DNA from: Pseudomonas fortuita
GTDB lineage: Bacteria > Pseudomonadota > Gammaproteobacteria > Pseudomonadales > Pseudomonadaceae
Direction of reading: 5' to 3'
NCBI RefSeq assembly: GCF_026898135.2
Contig: NZ_CP114035.2
Coordinates: 1,715,501 to 1,779,500, forward strand
Length of the DNA: 64,000 bases
Positions 36,558 to 45,547 of this stretch are shown here, piece after piece. The position numbers and the translations under genes were made by a program. The first letter of the stretch is position 1. The number at the start of each line of letters is the position of its first letter. The notes under the pieces are model-generated. The model was not told where the DNA came from. It saw only the letters and a list, made by a program, of their open reading frames with translations, and searched no databases.

Positions 36558-39500
36558 TTAACACGTGGGGCTGCCTGCCTGAGTGCGTGCGCCGGTAGTC
36601 AGTTCGTTGGCCAACGCCCGTTCCACACGGCACATGTGCCGCGCCAGTGCCTGACGGCGCAAGCGCAACTGGGGGGTAGGCAAGCCGCGGGCCTCCAGGG
36701 CTTCGCAGGCCGCCATCAGGTCGCGGGCTTCCAGCATGCGCGCGGCACTCAGCACCTTGTGGGCCTGCTCGGCAATGGCCTCGCTGTCTTGCTCCGGGTG
36801 CAGCGCCATCAAGCTGGCCCGGTCGGCCTGCAGGCTTTGCTGCAAGGTCAGCAGGAAGCGCTGGCGGTCGTCGGGGTCATGCCCGATCACTGCAGCCAGG
36901 CCTTCCAGGTGGTACAGCTTGCGCCGGGGCTTTTGCTGGCGGCGCGGGCGAATGCCCGCCAGGCGCTGGCTGAGGGTGCCCAGGCTGATCGGCTTGAGCA
37001 GGCAGTCGTCCATACCGGCGCTCAGGCACTGGCGGCGCACCTCTGGCTGTGCGTTGGCGGTGTAGCCGAGAATGGTGCAGCGCTGCCGCTTGCCATGGCG
37101 TTCTTCGGCACGGACGGCGGTCGCCAGTTGGTATCCGTTCATGTGCGGCATGTTGCAGTCGAGCACCAGCACATCGAAGTCGCCTGCGCGCCAGGTGGCC
37201 AGGCCTTCACGGCCATCGCGGGCGCTGGCGTGCGGCAGGCCCAGGTAGCCGAGCTGCTGCGCCATCAGCTGCAGATTGGCCGGGTGGTCATCGATCACCA
37301 GCACATTCAGCCGCGGGTCAGGCACCTCGAGGTGTTCGAAGGGCGGCGCTGAATGCGGGGCGGCGTCAATGCGCTGCAGCGGCATTTTCAGGCGCACCTG
37401 GGTGCCAACATCTTCCAGGCTCTTGATGGTCAGGCTGCCGCCCATCATTTCGCACAGGCTGCGGCAGATGGCCAGGCCCAGCCCGGTACCCGCGCGGGCG
37501 CCCTGGCTATGCGGGTTGGCCTGTATGAACGGATTGAACAGGCGCTGCAGGTCGTCGGCATGGATGCCGATGCCGCTGTCGCGCACTTCCAGTTCCAGCA
37601 CTGCGGGCAGGGTGCTGCCGTCATCCAGCAGGCCTACGCAGATGCGAACCTGGCCATGCTCGGTGAACTTGATGGCGTTGCTTACCAGGTTGGACAGCAC
37701 TTGTTTGAAACGCAGCGGGTCGAGCAGTGCGTGGCAACGCGCGGCGGGTGCAATCATCACCTCCAGGGCAAGGCCTTTCTGGCGTGCCTGCCCCTCGAAA
37801 ATGCGCCCTACCGATTCGACCAGGGCCGCAAGGTCGACGGCTTCCGGTGCCAGGGACAAGTGCCCGGATTCGATACGCGCGATATCGAGAATATCGCCGA
37901 TCAGGCCCAGCAGGTCTTTGGCTGAGTGGTGGGCCAGTTCCAGTGCGCTGCGGTCCACCTGGCCCTGGTCGGCGCGTTTGACTGCCAGTTCGAGCATGCC
38001 GATGACGGCGTTCATCGGGGTGCGGATCTCATGGCTGATGGTGGCCAGGAAGGTGCTCTTTGCGCGGTTGGCGTCGTCGGCCTGCTGCTTGGCCTGACGC
38101 AACTCCATGACCAACTGGCGGCGTTCGCTGATGTCGATCCAGCCGCCGATGATGCCCTGTACTTCGCCCAGTGAGTCACGGTACGGCAGTATCCAGTGAT
38201 AGATGGTCATTTCGCGGCCCTTGATCCGCAGTGGCCGGTCCATGATCAACGGCGAGCCTGCGGCCATGACTTTCAGATAGTCGGCCTGGATCTGCCGTGT
38301 CTGCTCGCTGTCGGCAAACAGGCTGGCGTCCAGCCGTTTGCCGATGACCTCGTCGGAGCGGGCCTGCACGGCTTCCAGATAGCTGTAGTTACAGCTTTGC
38401 AGGCACCCCTCGCGGTCACGCACGTACATGGGGTGGGGCGTGCCGTTGAGCAGGGCGCGCATGAACGCCAGTTGGTCGTTCAGTGCGCGTTCGGCGGTTT
38501 GGCGCTGGCGAATCTGCAAGCGCAAGCGGGCGTTCCAGAGCAAGGCCAGCAACAGCAGCGCGACCATGCCCAGCACCACTTGTAGCGCAAGCTGGCTGTA
38601 GTCTTTGCCACTGCCATCGTCGTGCTGCCCGAAGCCGCGCCAGCGGTTGTTGATCACCCCCAGCTCTTCGGGCGAGATGCTCAGTAGCGCCTTGTCGAGG
38701 ATCGACTGCATCGCCTGTGACGGGGTGCTGGTGGCCATGGCGAAGTTGGCAGGCTCGCTGCCGACCGTGGTGCGGATGACCAGCCCAGGGTTGCTGGCCA
38801 AGGCATGGTTGGCGTCGATCAACGTGGTGATCACCGCATCGACGGCACCGCTGTTGAGCAAGGCCATGGAATAGTACGCGCTCTCGGTCTCGACCCAGCC
38901 GATTTTCGGATAGTGCCGGGACAACAGGGTGTCCATGGCGCTGTAGCGGGTAATGGCCACGCGATGCCCCTGCAACTGCTCCAGCGTGCTCATGCCCTTG
39001 TCATCCTTGCGGCCGACCAGCACGAAGGCGCTCTCCAGGTAGGCCCGGCTGACCTGCAGGTCGTCTTTGGTCACCCCGCCAGTGGCCAGTGCGGCAATCA
39101 CATCGGCGCGGCCATCCTTGAGGCGGGCGATCATGTCGGCAATGCCGCTTGCACGCTGCACGTCAAAACGCAAACCGGTGCGCAGGCTGATGAGCTCCAG
39201 CAGGTCGGCTGTGATGCCGCGAAAATGCCCTGAGCCATCGAAATAGGATAGCGGCGCAGCCGTATCATCGATCGTTACGCGCATCACCGGGTGATCTTGC
39301 AGCCACTGTTCCTCGGCATCGGTCAGTTGCAGCTTGCGGTCAGTCAGCAGCAGGTCGCTGCCGGCGCTCCAGCGTTTGAAGATGCTGGCACGCAGTGCCG
39401 CAGGCTGGCTGTCCAGTGTGGTGTTCACCAGCGCCAGCAGTTGCGTGTCTTGCTGGCGCAAGGCAAAGCCGAAGCCGATGGCTTCGTGCTGGCCGAAATT

Positions 39501-40190
39501 GGCCATGCGCAGGCGTGGCAGGTGGCCGCGGTTAAGCAGGTAGTGGGTGGAGATGGTGTCGCCGATGTACACGTCGGCCTGGCCGAACGCCACGGCGTTC
39601 AAGGCTTGGCTGGAGGAGCCAAAGGCCAGTAGCTCGGCCATGGGGTAGGTGCGGCGTACCTCCTGCTTGGGCAGGTAATGGTAAAGCATGCCGAGGCGCA
39701 GGCCGGTCAGGTCCGCGTCCAGCGCCCGGGTTTCGTCTTCGCGTGTTACCAGCACCGGTTGGTCAACGGCATACGGATGCGACAGCGCCAGGCCGTCGCT
39801 GGCCGCTTCGTAGCCATTGGCGGTGCCAAGCAGGTCGATATCGCCATGCCTGAGCGCCTCCACTGCCGCCTGCCGGCTGGAGAAACGCAGCACCCGCACG
39901 GGTAACTGCAGGGCCGTGCCGATCAGGCTCGCGTACTCGGCGGTGAGGCCCTGGTAGTCGCGGCCGCCACTGGTGATGTCGAACGGCGGGTAATCCGGAG
40001 CCGACGTGCCCAGTACCAGTTCCTGACGGCTTTCGAGCCATCGCCGTTGTTCGGCCGTGAGCATGGGGCGGGTCGGCTTGGCTGATGACCGAGCCAGTAA
40101 CGTATAGGATGAGGCCTCTTGATAGGTGGCCTGCACGACGCCGCTGAACAGGAGCAGGGCAAACAGCAGGCGAGCGAAAGGGCGCGGCAT
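36558..40190 (-). CDS. BvgS/EvgS-type unorthodox hybrid sensor histidine kinase
   Basis: The 1210-residue sensor has two tandem periplasmic solute-binding (SBP_bac_3) domains (about 50-275 and 290-520) after a signal/anchor segment, one membrane helix (about 535-555) and a PAS domain (about 575-690). Then come HisKA (ISHEIRTPMNAVIGMLE, near 722), HATPase (about 830-940, RDSGIGI, GTGLGLAI), a receiver domain (DVLVLDCNMPHMNGY, phospho-Asp near 1016) and a C-terminal Hpt domain (AEQAHKVLSAARML, His near 1135). This is the four-step phosphorelay plan of BvgS. ATG 40190 is preferred: GAGG stands 6 bases before it. It is followed upstream by its response regulator, 8 bases away. The ligand is unknown. 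Confidence 0.93.
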   Translation of the reverse strand: MPRPFARLLFALLLFSGVVQATYQEASSYTLLARSSAKPTRPMLTAEQRRWLESRQELVLGTSAPDYPPFDITSGGRDYQGLTAEYASLIGTALQLPVRVLRFSSRQAAVEALRHGDIDLLGTANGYEAASDGLALSHPYAVDQPVLVTREDETRALDADLTGLRLGMLYHYLPKQEVRRTYPMAELLAFGSSSQALNAVAFGQADVYIGDTISTHYLLNRGHLPRLRMANFGQHEAIGFGFALRQQDTQLLALVNTTLDSQPAALRASIFKRWSAGSDLLLTDRKLQLTDAEEQWLQDHPVMRVTIDDTAAPLSYFDGSGHFRGITADLLELISLRTGLRFDVQRASGIADMIARLKDGRADVIAALATGGVTKDDLQVSRAYLESAFVLVGRKDDKGMSTLEQLQGHRVAITRYSAMDTLLSRHYPKIGWVETESAYYSMALLNSGAVDAVITTLIDANHALASNPGLVIRTTVGSEPANFAMATSTPSQAMQSILDKALLSISPEELGVINNRWRGFGQHDDGSGKDYSQLALQVVLGMVALLLLALLWNARLRLQIRQRQTAERALNDQLAFMRALLNGTPHPMYVRDREGCLQSCNYSYLEAVQARSDEVIGKRLDASLFADSEQTRQIQADYLKVMAAGSPLIMDRPLRIKGREMTIYHWILPYRDSLGEVQGIIGGWIDISERRQLVMELRQAKQQADDANRAKSTFLATISHEIRTPMNAVIGMLELAVKRADQGQVDRSALELAHHSAKDLLGLIGDILDIARIESGHLSLAPEAVDLAALVESVGRIFEGQARQKGLALEVMIAPAARCHALLDPLRFKQVLSNLVSNAIKFTEHGQVRICVGLLDDGSTLPAVLELEVRDSGIGIHADDLQRLFNPFIQANPHSQGARAGTGLGLAICRSLCEMMGGSLTIKSLEDVGTQVRLKMPLQRIDAAPHSAPPFEHLEVPDPRLNVLVIDDHPANLQLMAQQLGYLGLPHASARDGREGLATWRAGDFDVLVLDCNMPHMNGYQLATAVRAEERHGKRQRCTILGYTANAQPEVRRQCLSAGMDDCLLKPISLGTLSQRLAGIRPRRQQKPRRKLYHLEGLAAVIGHDPDDRQRFLLTLQQSLQADRASLMALHPEQDSEAIAEQAHKVLSAARMLEARDLMAACEALEARGLPTPQLRLRRQALARHMCRVERALANELTTGARTQAGSPTC

Positions 40191-40198
40191 GACCATCC

Positions 40199-40816
40199 TC
40201 AGACCAGCGCGTTGCGTTTGGCAATTTCGATCAGGTCAACCAGTGTGTTGACCTGAAGTTTGTGCATGAGGCGCTTCTTGTAGGTGCTGACAGTCTTGCT
40301 GCTGAGGAACATGCCCTTGGCAATTTCCTTGTTGCTGCGGCCTTGGGCGAAGAGTTGCAGTACCATCAGTTCGCGGTCATTTACCTGCCTGAAGAGTTTC
40401 AGCTCGGCATCGGCTGTCTGGTCATGCTTTATTGCCTGGCTGGGGAAATAGTTGTAACCGGCCAGGACCGCCTTGATTGCACTGAGCAGTTCGCTCAGGT
40501 CTTCCTGCTTGCACACATAGCCTGCGGCGCCGGAGTGCATGCAACGTACGGCAAACAATGCGGGAGACTGCGCGGTCAATACCAGAACCTTCAATGGCAG
40601 GGCCATGGCCTGGAAGCGTGAAAGCACCTCCAGCCCGTCTAGCTTGGGGATGCTGATGTCGAGGATGACCAGGTCAGGGGCGGCTTCACGAATCATCTGC
40701 ATGGCGTCCACGCCGTTGTCCGACTCGCCGACAATCTTGTAGTTCTGGTTTTCCAGCAGCATACGGACGGCCAGGCGGATGACAGGATGATCGTCGACAA
40801 TAAATATGGAATGCAT
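40199..40816 (-). CDS. LuxR-family response regulator, BvgA/EvgA type
   Basis: The 205-residue regulator has a receiver domain (about 3-120; phospho-Asp in LVILDISIPKLDG, lysine in AGYVCKQEDL) and a C-terminal LuxR helix-turn-helix (about 140-203: NDRELMVLQLFAQGRSNKEIAKGMFLSSKTVSTYKKR). It starts 8 bases before the sensor kinase gene, so the pair is cotranscribed and functionally linked. AGGGAAG precedes ATG 40816. The long upstream gap (about 285 bases) suggests regulation at this promoter. Confidence 0.93.
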   Translation of the reverse strand: MHSIFIVDDHPVIRLAVRMLLENQNYKIVGESDNGVDAMQMIREAAPDLVILDISIPKLDGLEVLSRFQAMALPLKVLVLTAQSPALFAVRCMHSGAAGYVCKQEDLSELLSAIKAVLAGYNYFPSQAIKHDQTADAELKLFRQVNDRELMVLQLFAQGRSNKEIAKGMFLSSKTVSTYKKRLMHKLQVNTLVDLIEIAKRNALV

Positions 40817-41036
40817 GTTCAACTTCCCTGCGGGCGATTGAGGGGGATAATCGGCACCTTATCGCAGTTGGAAGTCGTCAGACATGCGAGGAAGGGCGAT
40901 TCGCCCTTTATGGGAAATGGCTTACAAGATAAAACAAAACGGGCTACGAATTTTGTGTGTTTGACCCAATGTCAAAGCGTGATTGGTAACTTTTCGTGCA
41001 CTTTTACTCGGGCTGTTTAATTTGCCGTCAGTATAT

Positions 41037-41052
41037 GTAGGAAGTTTCCTGC
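41037..41052. promoter_or_regulatory. dyad GTAGGAAGTTTCCTGC, candidate site for the RR
   Basis: An inverted repeat (AGGAA-GT-TTCCT core, plus outer G/C) resembles RcsB/BvgA-type boxes (TAGGAA-N2-TTCCTA-like). It lies 221 bases upstream of the response-regulator start, in the gap shared with dgt. Assignment is speculative. Confidence 0.3.
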
Positions 41053-41058
41053 AATATG

Positions 41059-41094
41059 CGGTGCAGCACTGGCTCAAGGACCGTGGCTGCACCG
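41059..41094. repeat. 9-bp hairpin just beyond dgt
   Basis: The arms CGGTGCAGC and GCTGCACCG enclose 18 bases and lie 8 bases beyond the dgt stop. No T-run follows in either direction, so it is not a canonical terminator; it may protect the dgt transcript 3' end. Confidence 0.5.
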
Positions 41095-41101
41095 GCGTGC
41101 T

Positions 41102-42433
41102 TCAGGTGGGGCTGGAGCGCCCGGTCATTTCCCGGGCCATTTCGCTGGCATAGCTGTCGGTCATCCCGGCGATGAAGTCGATCATGCGCAGGAAGGCACT
41201 GTGCAGCGAGGCACGTGGGTCCGGAGCATTGTTGCCGATCAGGTCCAGTACCCGGCGGCTCTTGAACGAGGGGGTGCGCCCACCGTGCTGTTCGAGCGCT
41301 GCGCCACAGAAGGTATTGAGCAAAATCTCCAAGGTGGTATAGGCACCAATTTCGTGCAGGGTTTTGCGCTTGTCCTGGAAGATCTTGTTGCGTGCCATGT
41401 CCTTGGCCTGCAGCACGCAGCGCTTGGCCGGGCCGTGCATGTGCTCTACCAGGTCGCCTGCCAGGTGCCCGGCCAGCAATGCCTGCTGCTGCTCGACGAA
41501 CGCGTGGGCGGCAGCGTTGGTCAGGTGTTCGATAGCCTTGCCACGCAGAATCGCCAGTTTGCGCCGGCGGGAATCACGGGGGCCGAGCTGGCGGTAGGTT
41601 TCTGGCAGGTCTTCACCGACCAGGTCAAGCAGCAGGGCTTCGACTTCAGCGTATTCGAGCAACTCCATTTCCAGGCCGTCTTCCAGGTCGATCAGCGCAT
41701 AGCAGATGTCATCGGCAGCCTCCATCAGGTAAACCAGCGGGTGGCGCGCCCAGCGCTGTTCTTCCAGTTGCGGCATGCCGAGCTTGCGGGCGATCTGCTC
41801 GAGCAGGGGCAGTTCGCTCTGGTAGCTGCCGAACTTGTGCTTCTTGTAGCCCAAGGCGTCGGCGTGGCGCGCGCTCCAGGGGTACTTCAGGTAAGTGCCG
41901 AGGGTGGCATACGTCAGCCGGGTACCGCCGTCGAACTGGTGATACTCCAGCTGGGTGAGCACACGAAAGCCTTGGGCATTGCCCTCGAAATTCAGAAAAT
42001 CGGCCCGCTGGTCGTCGCTCATGTCATCCAGCCATCCACGCCCGGCTGCCTGCTGGAACCAGTGGCGGATGGCGTCCTCGCCGGAGTGGCCGAAGGGTGG
42101 GTTGCCGATGTCGTGGGCCAGGCACGCTGACTGCACGATCATCCCCAGGTCGCTGGGGGCGCACCAGTCGGGCAGGTTGTCGCGCAGTGTTTCGCCGACG
42201 CGCATGCCCAGGGAGCGACCGACACAACTGACTTCCAGTGAGTGGGTCAGGCGTGTGTGGATGTGGTCGTTGCTGGAAACCGGGTGTACCTGGGTCTTGC
42301 GCCCGAGGCGGCGAAAGGCACCAGAGAAGATGATGCGGTCATGGTCTTTGTGGAAGGGGCTGCGCCCGAGTTCATCGGCGCTATAAAGGGCTTTGCCCAG
42401 GCGTTCGCGGGTGAGCAGGGTGTGCCAGTCCAA
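41102..42433 (-). CDS. dgt: deoxyguanosinetriphosphate triphosphohydrolase (dGTPase)
   Basis: The 443-residue HD-domain enzyme hydrolyses dGTP to deoxyguanosine and triphosphate. Metal ligands are visible in [22 protein letters not shown] and, later, a conserved D near [16 protein letters not shown]. Other family stretches are [16 protein letters not shown] and KYPWS. The start codon is TTG at 42433 ([17 protein letters not shown]), with AGGAG about 8 bases upstream; no in-frame ATG is available nearby. The length fits the type-2 dGTPase-like group. Confidence 0.92.
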   Translation of the reverse strand: MDWHTLLTRERLGKALYSADELGRSPFHKDHDRIIFSGAFRRLGRKTQVHPVSSNDHIHTRLTHSLEVSCVGRSLGMRVGETLRDNLPDWCAPSDLGMIVQSACLAHDIGNPPFGHSGEDAIRHWFQQAAGRGWLDDMSDDQRADFLNFEGNAQGFRVLTQLEYHQFDGGTRLTYATLGTYLKYPWSARHADALGYKKHKFGSYQSELPLLEQIARKLGMPQLEEQRWARHPLVYLMEAADDICYALIDLEDGLEMELLEYAEVEALLLDLVGEDLPETYRQLGPRDSRRRKLAILRGKAIEHLTNAAAHAFVEQQQALLAGHLAGDLVEHMHGPAKRCVLQAKDMARNKIFQDKRKTLHEIGAYTTLEILLNTFCGAALEQHGGRTPSFKSRRVLDLIGNNAPDPRASLHSAFLRMIDFIAGMTDSYASEMAREMTGRSSPT

Positions 42434-42469
42434 GGCGCATTCTCCTGTGGATCGAAGGAAGCAGCATAT

Positions 42470-42568
42470 CCTGCCGGAGCAGCCTTGTGCTGCGAAGAGG
42501 CCTGTTTGAGCGATACACGGGTATCGCCGGGCCGGGCTCTTCGCAGCACAAGGCTGCTCCTACAAAGG
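42470..42568. repeat. REP-type inverted pair upstream of dgt
   Basis: GAGCAGCCTTGTGCTGCGAA with AGAGGCC (42478-42504) and its partner CTCTTCGCAGCACAAGGCTG (42538-42557) form an inverted pair, with CGATACACGGGTATCG as an inner dyad. The arms differ in sequence from the main REP type (GCAGCCTTGTGCTGCG in place of the GCGGG..CCCGC part). Confidence 0.85.
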
Positions 42569-42580
42569 AATGTGCAGTGT

Positions 42581-42910
42581 TCAGGGGCGGCGGTTGCCTT
42601 GCAGGTACAGGCGCACCAGCGGCAGCAGGCTGCTGCCCAGGCGCACCAGCCGTGCCAGGTTACCGCTGCGCACGCCCTTGCCAGTGAGGAAGCCCAGCGC
42701 CACCACGGCACCAATCCCCCATAAAGGCGCATGCTTGATCCCCAACCCTGCGTGCAGCGAGCTGCCCATTCCGCGCACGCGGCGCAGCGGCTCCATCAGT
42801 TGCCCGGACTCATGGCGGATTTCCTGGCGGTGCATCTCCATGCGCAGGCGCAGCAGTGCTTTGCGCAGTTCGCGCGGGTTACGGGTGTTTGGCAGTTGTG
42901 GCAGGCTCAT
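42581..42910 (-). CDS. small basic membrane-associated protein of the YqjD/YqjE cluster
   Basis: The 109-residue basic protein begins MSLPQLPNTRNPRELRKALLRLRMEMHR and has a hydrophobic segment (about 65-80, GIGAVVALGFLTGKG) and a second near the C terminus (LARLVRLGSSLLPLVRLYL). It may correspond to the third member (YqjK-like) of the enteric yqjD-yqjE-yqjK group, judged by position rather than sequence. Its start overlaps the yqjE-like stop by 4 bases, so they are translated together. Confidence 0.7.
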   Translation of the reverse strand: MSLPQLPNTRNPRELRKALLRLRMEMHRQEIRHESGQLMEPLRRVRGMGSSLHAGLGIKHAPLWGIGAVVALGFLTGKGVRSGNLARLVRLGSSLLPLVRLYLQGNRRP

Positions 42911-43281
42911 GGCAACAGGCGCTCCCGGTCCTTGGCGAGTTCTTCAAGGGTGGCCCCGAATGGCGACGATTCGTCGAACACCGCTGCCTTCAGGCGCAAC
43001 CCGCAGTACAGCGCGGCAAAGCCATAGAACACGCACAGGCCGATGATGCCGGCCAGGCGATAGCTGTCCCACAGGAGCACCAGTAACAACCCGGAAAGGG
43101 CTGTCAGCAGCAGCAGGGCGAACACCAGGGCCAGGCCTGCGAACAGCAGCAACCGCAGGGTGCGGCCCTTTTGCTCCTGCAATTCGATGCCAAGCAGTTC
43201 GATGTGGCTGTGCAGCAGCCCCAGCGCAGCTGCGCCCAGGCGCTTGCCCGAGGCGCTGGCGCCGTTGGCGTCATTCTCCAT
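42907..43281 (-). CDS. YqjE-like (phage-holin superfamily / DUF1469) membrane protein
   Basis: The 124-residue protein has two hydrophobic segments (LLLFAGLALVFALLLLTALSGLLLVLLW and LAGIIGLCVFYGFAALYCGL) after an amphipathic N-terminal helix (LGLLHSHIELLGIELQEQKG). This is the pattern of YqjE/DUF1469 proteins that accompany YqjD. It lies 9 bases downstream of the yqjD-like gene. The holin label refers to a distant fold similarity and does not imply a phage. Confidence 0.82.
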   Translation of the reverse strand: MENDANGASASGKRLGAAALGLLHSHIELLGIELQEQKGRTLRLLLFAGLALVFALLLLTALSGLLLVLLWDSYRLAGIIGLCVFYGFAALYCGLRLKAAVFDESSPFGATLEELAKDRERLLP

Positions 43282-43290
43282 GGGAACCCC

Positions 43291-43605
43291 TCAGCGCCGG
43301 TTGGCCAGCAGGCCGATCAACAGGCCGACGCCGGCGGCGATGCCGATTGCCTGCCACGGGTTTTCCTGCACGTACTGCTCGGCGCTGCCCAGCGCGGCCT
43401 GGCCGCGCTGGCGCACGGAGTCCTGGGTCAGTTGCAGGGTTTCGCGAGCCTGGGTCAGGCGGTCGTGAATCTGTTCGCGCAATTCGTCGGCCTGGTCGCC
43501 GGCCAGGTTGGCAGTGTCGGCCAGCAACCTCTCGGTGTCGCGTACCAACGCCTGGAAGTCAGCCATCAGTATCTCTTGTGCAGTCTTTGCCGATTTGCTG
43601 GCCAT
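43291..43605 (-). CDS. ElaB/YqjD/YgaM family (DUF883) ribosome-binding membrane anchor
   Basis: The 104-residue protein has a long amphipathic helical N-terminal part (ILMADFQALVRDTERLLADTANLAGDQADELREQI) and a C-terminal membrane helix with the DUF883 signature YVQENPWQAIGIAAGVGLLIGLL. E. coli relatives tether ribosomes to the inner membrane in stationary phase and are RpoS-dependent. GGGAGAGG precedes ATG 43605; an upstream in-frame ATG lacks one. It is first of a three-gene group (43605 to 42581). Confidence 0.88.
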   Translation of the reverse strand: MASKSAKTAQEILMADFQALVRDTERLLADTANLAGDQADELREQIHDRLTQARETLQLTQDSVRQRGQAALGSAEQYVQENPWQAIGIAAGVGLLIGLLANRR

Positions 43606-43846
43606 GGGCCTCTCCCTGTCGATGAGTGTTGGTAGTTCGAGTAATAGCACGCGCGGAAGGTTCAAGTGCCGGTGCTGGTATGGGCCTTGCTAAGTCATTG
43701 CCACGTTGCGGGGCGTCGCTGGCAGCGATTGCGCCGATTCAGGGCGTCAGCGCAGCGTGTACCGATAAACCTTAACCCAATCCACGACAAACCCAAGAAA
43801 AAACCACGCAGGCTCCGACCCGCTCACCGAAACAGGGCAGGGGGCT

Positions 43847-43863
43847 GGCACCGATTCGGTGCA
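43847..43863. promoter_or_regulatory. NtrC-like binding site upstream of amt gene
   Basis: GGCACCGATTCGGTGCA agrees with the NtrC consensus TGCACC-N5-GGTGCA at 11 of the 12 specified bases. It lies 56 bases before the ammonium transporter start. A sigma-54 promoter with exact spacing was not found downstream (best candidate has GG-N11-GC), so the regulatory detail is open. Confidence 0.55.
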
Positions 43864-43918
43864 GGGATGCAGGTTCTTGAACTGTCCTGGTGCCTTTTTT
43901 AGCAGGCCTGCCTATTTC

Positions 43919-45127
43919 ATGGAAAACATGCACAGCGCAATGGACTCCCTCGTCCACGGTTCCAACACTCTGTTCATTCTCATGGGCGCCATCCTGGTGC
44001 TGGCGATGCATGCCGGCTTCGCCTTCCTTGAAGTGGGCACGGTACGCCACAAGAACCAGGTCAACGCCTTGTCGAAGATCCTCAGCGACTTTGCCATCTC
44101 GGCACTGGTGTATTTCTTCATTGGTTACTGGATAGCCTATGGTGTCCATTTCTTCCAGCCGGCAGCGGCGCTGGCCGTTGACCATGGTTATTCGCTGGTC
44201 AAGTGCTTCTTTCTGCTGACGTTCGCTGCGGCGATCCCGGCGATCATCTCCGGGGGTATCGCCGAGCGCGCGCGCTTCGTGCCGCAGTTGTGTGCCACGG
44301 CGTTGATCGTGGCGTTTATCTACCCGTTCTTCGAGGGGGTGGTGTGGAATGGCAACCTGGGGCTGCAAGCCTGGTTGCAGGCCCGCTTCGGCGCGCCTTT
44401 CCACGATTTTGCAGGCTCGGTGGTGGTGCACGCCATGGGCGGCTGGCTAGCCCTGGCGGCGGTATTGCTGCTGGGCGCGCGGCGTGGGCGCTACCGGGAC
44501 GGCCGTTTGGTGGCGTTTGCGCCTTCGAGCATTCCGTTCCTGGCGTTGGGGTCGTGGATTCTGATCATCGGCTGGTTCGGCTTCAACGTGATGAGTGCAC
44601 AGACGCTGCAAGGCGTCAGCGGCCTGGTAGCAATCAACTCGCTCATGGCCATGGTCGGAGGCACCCTGTCGGCCTTGCTGGCCGGGCGTAACGACCCGGG
44701 CTTCCTGCACAACGGGCCGCTGGCCGGCCTGGTGGCGATCTGCGCCGGCTCCGACCTGATGCACCCGATTGGCGCACTGGCCACCGGACTGGTGGCTGGC
44801 GCGTTGTTCGTCTGGACCTTCACTGCAGCGCAAAACCGCTGGAAGATCGACGACGTGCTGGGCGTGTGGCCACTGCACGGCCTGTGCGGCGTGTGGGGTG
44901 GCATTGCCTGCGGCGTCTTTGGCCAGACGGCACTGGGCGGAATGGGTGGTGTCAGCCTGGCCAGCCAGCTGCTGGGCAGCCTGATGGGCGTGCTGGTGGC
45001 ATTGGCCGGCGGCTTTGCCGTGTATGGCGCAATCCGTGCGCTGCATGGGCTGCGCTTGAGTCATGAGCAGGAGTTTCAGGGCGCGGACTTGTCGCTGCAC
45101 CGTATCGGCGCCACCAGCCAGGATTGA
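43919..45127 (+). CDS. Amt/Mep family ammonium transporter
   Basis: The 402-residue membrane protein has about eleven helices and the Amt signatures LAMHAGFAFLEVGTVRHKN, twin-His positions in VVVHAMGG (near 170) and HPIGALATG (near 300), and the GVWPLHGLCGVWGG stretch. It moves ammonium into the cell. It has no linked glnK, in contrast to the usual amtB locus, so it may be a second Amt. I start at ATG 43919 (MENMHSAMDSL), as in other pseudomonad members from memory; an in-frame ATG at 43928 is an alternative. An NtrC-like site lies upstream. Confidence 0.9.
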   Translation: MENMHSAMDSLVHGSNTLFILMGAILVLAMHAGFAFLEVGTVRHKNQVNALSKILSDFAISALVYFFIGYWIAYGVHFFQPAAALAVDHGYSLVKCFFLLTFAAAIPAIISGGIAERARFVPQLCATALIVAFIYPFFEGVVWNGNLGLQAWLQARFGAPFHDFAGSVVVHAMGGWLALAAVLLLGARRGRYRDGRLVAFAPSSIPFLALGSWILIIGWFGFNVMSAQTLQGVSGLVAINSLMAMVGGTLSALLAGRNDPGFLHNGPLAGLVAICAGSDLMHPIGALATGLVAGALFVWTFTAAQNRWKIDDVLGVWPLHGLCGVWGGIACGVFGQTALGGMGGVSLASQLLGSLMGVLVALAGGFAVYGAIRALHGLRLSHEQEFQGADLSLHRIGATSQD

Positions 45128-45199
45128 GCCAGGTCAGGTGCATGACGAGTGCGAGAGACCTAGAATAGGTATCTCTGCATGCCAACCGGGACCTGAGCC

Positions 45200-45439
45200 A
45201 TGCCGCCTGAATGCCAACTGTTCGGTACCCTCGGCTGCCACCTGTGTGAAGTGGCCGAGGCCGTGCTGATGCCTTTTGTCGATCATGGCCTGTTGGTCGA
45301 GCTGGTCGACATCGCCGAGAGTGAGGTGCTGTTCGAGCGCTATGGCCTGATCATTCCGGTGTTGCGACGCTGCGACAATGCTGCTGAGCTGCACTGGCCG
45401 TTCGATGCCGAACAGGTGGTGGCGTTCCTGGGGCAATGA
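45200..45439 (+). CDS. glutaredoxin-like (DUF836) thiol protein
   Basis: The 79-residue protein has a thioredoxin-fold beginning with a CxxC site (LFGTLGCHLCEVAEAVL) and the cis-Pro motif in GLIIPVLRR. This matches the DUF836 glutaredoxin-like family, whose redox partners are not known. It follows the amt gene by 72 bases in the same direction. Confidence 0.82.
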   Translation: MPPECQLFGTLGCHLCEVAEAVLMPFVDHGLLVELVDIAESEVLFERYGLIIPVLRRCDNAAELHWPFDAEQVVAFLGQ

Positions 45440-45489
45440 TGGCTGCAGAGGAGTTGCAACCCTGCTCCATGAAGGGTGAAGCGAGCTGA

Positions 45490-45526
45490 TGATCAGGTGC
45501 CGGCGCACTGGCGCCGGTCACCTTTC
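45490..45526. repeat. long hairpin after the glutaredoxin-like gene
   Basis: AGGTGCCGGCGC and GCGCCGGTCACCT (one bulge) pair around ACTG, with a weak TTT following on the plus strand. It could be a terminator for the preceding gene, but the T-run is short. Confidence 0.4.
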
Positions 45527-45547
45527 CCATCATCGGAATAGTTCGCC

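Noticed and set aside
42907..43281. Phage holin gene
   Set aside because: The DUF1469/YqjE similarity and its YqjD-type neighbour point to a chromosomal stress protein; no phage genes are around.
43864..43918. sigma-54 promoter for the amt gene
   Set aside because: TGGTGCCTTTTTTAGCA has 11 bases between GG and GC rather than the required 10, so it is not listed as a promoter.
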